Assembly (NCBI GenBank): GCA_946997215.1
Contig: CAMPUL010000004.1
Span: 1-64,000 of the forward strand
From: Gardnerella vaginalis
Lineage (GTDB): Bacteria > Actinomycetota > Actinomycetes > Actinomycetales > Bifidobacteriaceae
Length of the DNA: 64,000 nucleotides
Reading direction: 5' to 3'
This document shows, one piece after another, positions 61,714 to 64,000 of this stretch (within the stretch, counting starts at the first letter, position 1; each line of letters begins with the position of its first letter). A program made the position numbers and the translations under genes. The notes beneath the pieces are model-generated. The model was not told the origin of the DNA. It made no database searches and was given only the letters and a program-made list of their open reading frames with translations.

Positions 61714-62520
61714 GTGATACTTGATCGTCATAATCGTTTAAATTTGGCTGAACTTTACGCAAGCTTGCAAGGGGCTTGCGATGGTGGGGCGCCAGACGCC
61801 TCTGCGGAAAAATCGCAAGCAACCGCCGACGAAAAGTCCGCGCAAAAATCACCTATAAAAAGCGAAACGCCGCATCTTCCGCCCGAGCAAATGGACGAAT
61901 TTGTAAACATGATGCAAGTTTACGAAGGTGCGATGTACGAAATTAGCACGAAGCTGGAGATTTTGGACGGCGAGTTTCAAGTGCGATTTTCGCACAACCC
62001 CGTGCATCATATGGAGCGGCGACTAAAATCCGTGCACTCGATTTTTGAGAAGCTGCGCCGCAGAAACCTAAGCATATCAACGCGTTCGATTCGCGACAAT
62101 CTCTTCGACGTGGCTGGAATCCGCGTGATTTGCAACTATCGCGACGACGTGTACGCGGTTGCGCAATACCTTTCCAAGCAAACGGATATTCAGGTGCTGC
62201 AGGTTAAGGATTACATTAAAAACCCAAAGCCGAATGGGTATCGAAGTTTGCATGTGATTTACGCTGTGCCAGTGTTTTTGTCGTCGGGCGCGCATTACAC
62301 GCCTGTTGAGGTGCAATTCCGCACAATTGCAATGGATTATTGGGCGAGCTTGGAGCATGCGTTGCGTTATAAGGCTGATTTGCCGGACGCAAAGTTGGCG
62401 GAGCATTCCAAGACTCTGCTTGAGTGTGCGCAGAATTTGCAGGCAATTGAGGCGCAAATGCAGGGGATTCATCGCGATATTAATGGTGCGCCGCGCGTGG
62501 AGGATGCGCCTGAGTCGTAA
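61714..62520 (+). CDS. Small alarmone synthetase (RelQ/YjbM-like GTP pyrophosphokinase)
   Basis: A single-domain (p)ppGpp synthetase of 268 residues. It lacks the hydrolase, TGS and ACT domains of long RelA/SpoT. RelA_SpoT motifs include HMERRLKSVHSIFEKLRRR, NLFDVAGIRVICNYRDDVY, KDYIKNPKPNGYRSLHV and VEVQFRTIAMDYWASLEH. A KSQATADEKSAQKSP linker near residue 35 contains a 13-mer copy (61813). GTG is the start. An R1 copy begins 10 nt after the stop. Confidence 0.9.
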   Translation: MILDRHNRLNLAELYASLQGACDGGAPDASAEKSQATADEKSAQKSPIKSETPHLPPEQMDEFVNMMQVYEGAMYEISTKLEILDGEFQVRFSHNPVHHMERRLKSVHSIFEKLRRRNLSISTRSIRDNLFDVAGIRVICNYRDDVYAVAQYLSKQTDIQVLQVKDYIKNPKPNGYRSLHVIYAVPVFLSSGAHYTPVEVQFRTIAMDYWASLEHALRYKADLPDAKLAEHSKTLLECAQNLQAIEAQMQGIHRDINGAPRVEDAPES

Positions 62521-62529
62521 CAAGCTAAT

Positions 62530-62768
62530 GCGCGACGACCTGCCTTTTCGCTTAGAGCGTAGCGCGAATCGACTTGCATGAGCGCTTAAAGCGTAGCGCG
62601 CGAATGCACTTCGATTCGCTGAGCCGCTCAAAACAGAAGCACTGCTTCTGTGCGGCGAAGACGTTAGCGCGCTTAGACCGCGCTAACGATTTTCCAATTC
62701 GGAGCGCTGAGCCGCTTAAACGTAAAGTCCAGTGGACTTTACGTGCGGCGACTTACATCTCCGCTTTT
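62530..62768. repeat. R1 structured dispersed repeats, nested or tandem
   Basis: A head GCGCGACGACCTGCC is followed by a second head starting TGCATGAGCGC (62576). A full centre (CAGAAGCACTGCTTCTG) and tail come next. A further centre carries GTAAAGTCCAGTGGACTTTAC with GGAGCGCTGAGCCGC at 62700-62752, and part of R5 completes it. The 317-nt gap is filled by these pieces and the promoter of the next gene. Confidence 0.8.
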
Positions 62769-62837
62769 TGTAGCACGACACGCATAGTCGTACAAATGTA
62801 CTATAATTAGATATTTAATAAGGATTTAGGAGGATTT

Positions 62838-63599
62838 ATGGGAGATTTTGGAAATTTTAATGGCAATTATGCTGGCGATTTTGCGCAAAACCCAACAATC
62901 GTTGACGCGCAGGCTACTTATGTGCGCGAGCACGCTGAGCGAGTGAGTGTGCGTCGAGTTTACGCAGAGATGACCGTTGGATTAATCGTCACAACGCTTG
63001 TGGCAATGTTTACGCAAAGTACGGGTGCGCTTTACTCTTACTTGTATGCTACGGGTAGGTTTGGTTTCTTCGGCATTATTATTGCGCAAGTAGTGCTTGC
63101 TGTTGTGCTTGGAATGCGCGTTATGAAAATGAGTGTTGTGGCAGCTCGCGCACTTTTCTATGCATATGCTGCACTTACAGGCTTTACACTTAGCACGATT
63201 TTTACTGTGTTTAGCCTAGGCTCTATTGCAATGGTTTTGGCTTTAACTGCTGGATTCTTCCTGTGCCTTACAATGCTTGCGCTTACCACAAAAGTGAATA
63301 TGCTTAAGGCTGGCCCGATTCTTATGGTGGCTTTGTTGGTGCTGTGCGTGAGCCAGGTAATTCTTATGTTTGTTGCTCCAAGCGCTGGAACAATGCGACT
63401 TATTGCTGCGATTGCTGTGTTGATCTTTGCAGGTCTTACGGCTTACGATGCGCAGAAGACTCGTGCGATTTTTGAAGCTTATGCTAATCAGCCAGAAATG
63501 ATTAAGCGCGTTTCGATTATTTGCGCGTTTAATCTTTATTTGGACTTCATCAACATGTTTGTATACTTGCTAGAGTTACTGGGGAATAGACGCGACTAG
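62838..63599 (+). CDS. Bax inhibitor-1/YccA family membrane protein
   Basis: A 253-residue protein with seven transmembrane helices from about residue 45 onward. Family features are VYAEMTVGLIVTTLVAMF in the first helix, ARALFYAYAALTGFTLSTIF, and the C-terminal ITAYDAQ-like segment, here GLTAYDAQKTRAIFE. TMBIM/BI-1 proteins are pH-sensitive calcium leak channels or protease modulators; the role in this organism is unknown. AGGAGG precedes the ATG. Confidence 0.92.
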   Translation: MGDFGNFNGNYAGDFAQNPTIVDAQATYVREHAERVSVRRVYAEMTVGLIVTTLVAMFTQSTGALYSYLYATGRFGFFGIIIAQVVLAVVLGMRVMKMSVVAARALFYAYAALTGFTLSTIFTVFSLGSIAMVLALTAGFFLCLTMLALTTKVNMLKAGPILMVALLVLCVSQVILMFVAPSAGTMRLIAAIAVLIFAGLTAYDAQKTRAIFEAYANQPEMIKRVSIICAFNLYLDFINMFVYLLELLGNRRD

Positions 63600-63685
63600 G
63601 TGCGGAGCCTGCGCGTTTTTCCTAGGGATTATGGTAAAATATACGCTTGTGTGCTTTGCGTGCTTATAGTGTGACTAGCGCACAT

Positions 63686-63770
63686 GGATGGGTGTCCGAG
63701 TGGTCTAAGGAGACGGTCTTGAAAACCGTTGTAGGGAAACCTACCGCGAGTTCGAATCTCGCCTCATCCG
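63686..63770 (+). tRNA. tRNA-Ser (anticodon UGA)
   Basis: An 85-nt class II tRNA. The acceptor stem GGATGGG pairs with CTCATCC (one G-T), with discriminator G. The anticodon loop reads CTTGAAA with anticodon TGA, the variable arm is long (GTAGGGAAACCTAC), and the T arm contains GTTCGAATC. The CCA end is not encoded. It decodes UCA and wobble codons. Confidence 0.95.
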
Positions 63771-63843
63771 CTTTTAGAATTCTATTAAAAGTTAAGTGTT
63801 AGCGACTTTTTACATACTTGTATATGTTGAAAGGAGATTGAAC

Positions 63844-64000
63844 ATGAAAGCATTAGATATAGCAGCAATCTTCATTGAAAAGCATGGCAAGACGTTAACA
63901 TTAACCAATCTCGCTTTAAACAAGCTCGTATATTTTGCGCAAGTTGAGGCTTTACGTAATAATCCTAGTCAACCTTTATTCACTGATGAGATTCAAGCGT
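63844..64000 (+). CDS. Panacea/DUF4065 (SocA-like) domain protein, cut by the window end
   Basis: The first 52 residues are visible. ALDIAAIFIEKHGKTLTLTNLALNKLVYFAQVEAL matches the start of DUF4065/Panacea proteins, which are antitoxins or proteolytic adaptors related to SocA. AAAGGAG precedes ATG 63844. It lies 73 nt after tRNA-Ser. The partner toxin, if any, lies beyond the window. Confidence 0.75.
   Translation, partial: MKALDIAAIFIEKHGKTLTLTNLALNKLVYFAQVEALRNNPSQPLFTDEIQA

Overview
This window is a stretch of chromosome from a low-GC member of the Bifidobacteriaceae, most probably Gardnerella. The actinobacterial gene neighbourhoods point there: rpsF-ssb-rpsR-rplI, rpsP-khpA-rimM-trmD, yceD-rpmF-rnc, xerD-parA, a DUF3039 protein and an SUF operon ordered B-D-C. 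A bifidobacterial mevalonate pathway and an LPXTG/SpaA-type pilus locus fit the same assignment. The species call is inference from gene content and base composition. No rRNA operon is present and no database search was run.

Layout. 0.1-1.6 kb: an IS150-group IS3-family insertion sequence whose transposase is frameshifted at its C-terminus. 1.7-7.8 kb: an ACT-domain protein with a PFL/UPF0210 protein, ribokinase, PRPP synthetase, then S6, SSB, S18 and L9. 8.6-13.5 kb: a mevalonate operon in which phosphomevalonate kinase and type 2 IPP isomerase are one fused polypeptide. 13.8-24.5 kb: L28, RecG, a winged-helix PfkB kinase, an MFS transporter and nucleoside hydrolase (a nucleoside salvage locus), RsmD, and the TrmD-RimM-KhpA-S16 operon. 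25-37.4 kb: a membrane-anchored EEP-family protein, Ffh, CysS, PncB, CoaD, a coiled-coil protein, YceD, L32, RNase III and a Xer recombinase. 37.5-48.5 kb: SufBDC, TypA, PheA-TyrA, XerD and ParA. 48.6-50.4 kb: small toxin-antitoxin-like genes. 50.9-60 kb: a pilus/adhesin locus with its own sortase. 60-64 kb: a broken Abi-like gene, a broken nucleotidyltransferase, a small alarmone synthetase, a Bax-inhibitor-1 family protein, tRNA-Ser and the start of a Panacea-domain gene.

The unusual content lies in the repeats. A dispersed structured repeat of about 130 bp (called R1 here) occurs about 16 times, whole or in part, in intergenic regions and at gene 3' ends. Its three to four hairpins differ between copies in a base-pair-preserving way, and one copy sits inside another palindromic repeat (R3), so the family has moved. 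Four further intergenic repeat families (R2-R5) accompany it. Separately, a 13-mer (TCGCCAGCAACCG) is present in 10 exact and about 10 near-exact copies on both strands. Nearly all lie inside coding sequences, in hydrophilic linkers, always reading SPAT/SQAT on one strand and AVAGD on the other.

Signs of on/off variation cluster in the surface and defence genes. A G9 tract sits between a -35 and a -10 element upstream of the pilus locus. The giant adhesin has an in-frame TGA where its sister repeats have cysteine. The Abi-like gene is frameshifted at a G5 run, and the nucleotidyltransferase gene carries an in-frame TGA. Several housekeeping genes (recG, rsmD, cysS, coaD, xerD, parA, the alarmone synthetase) have a -10 hexamer ending 6-7 nt before the start codon and no Shine-Dalgarno, which suggests leaderless transcripts.
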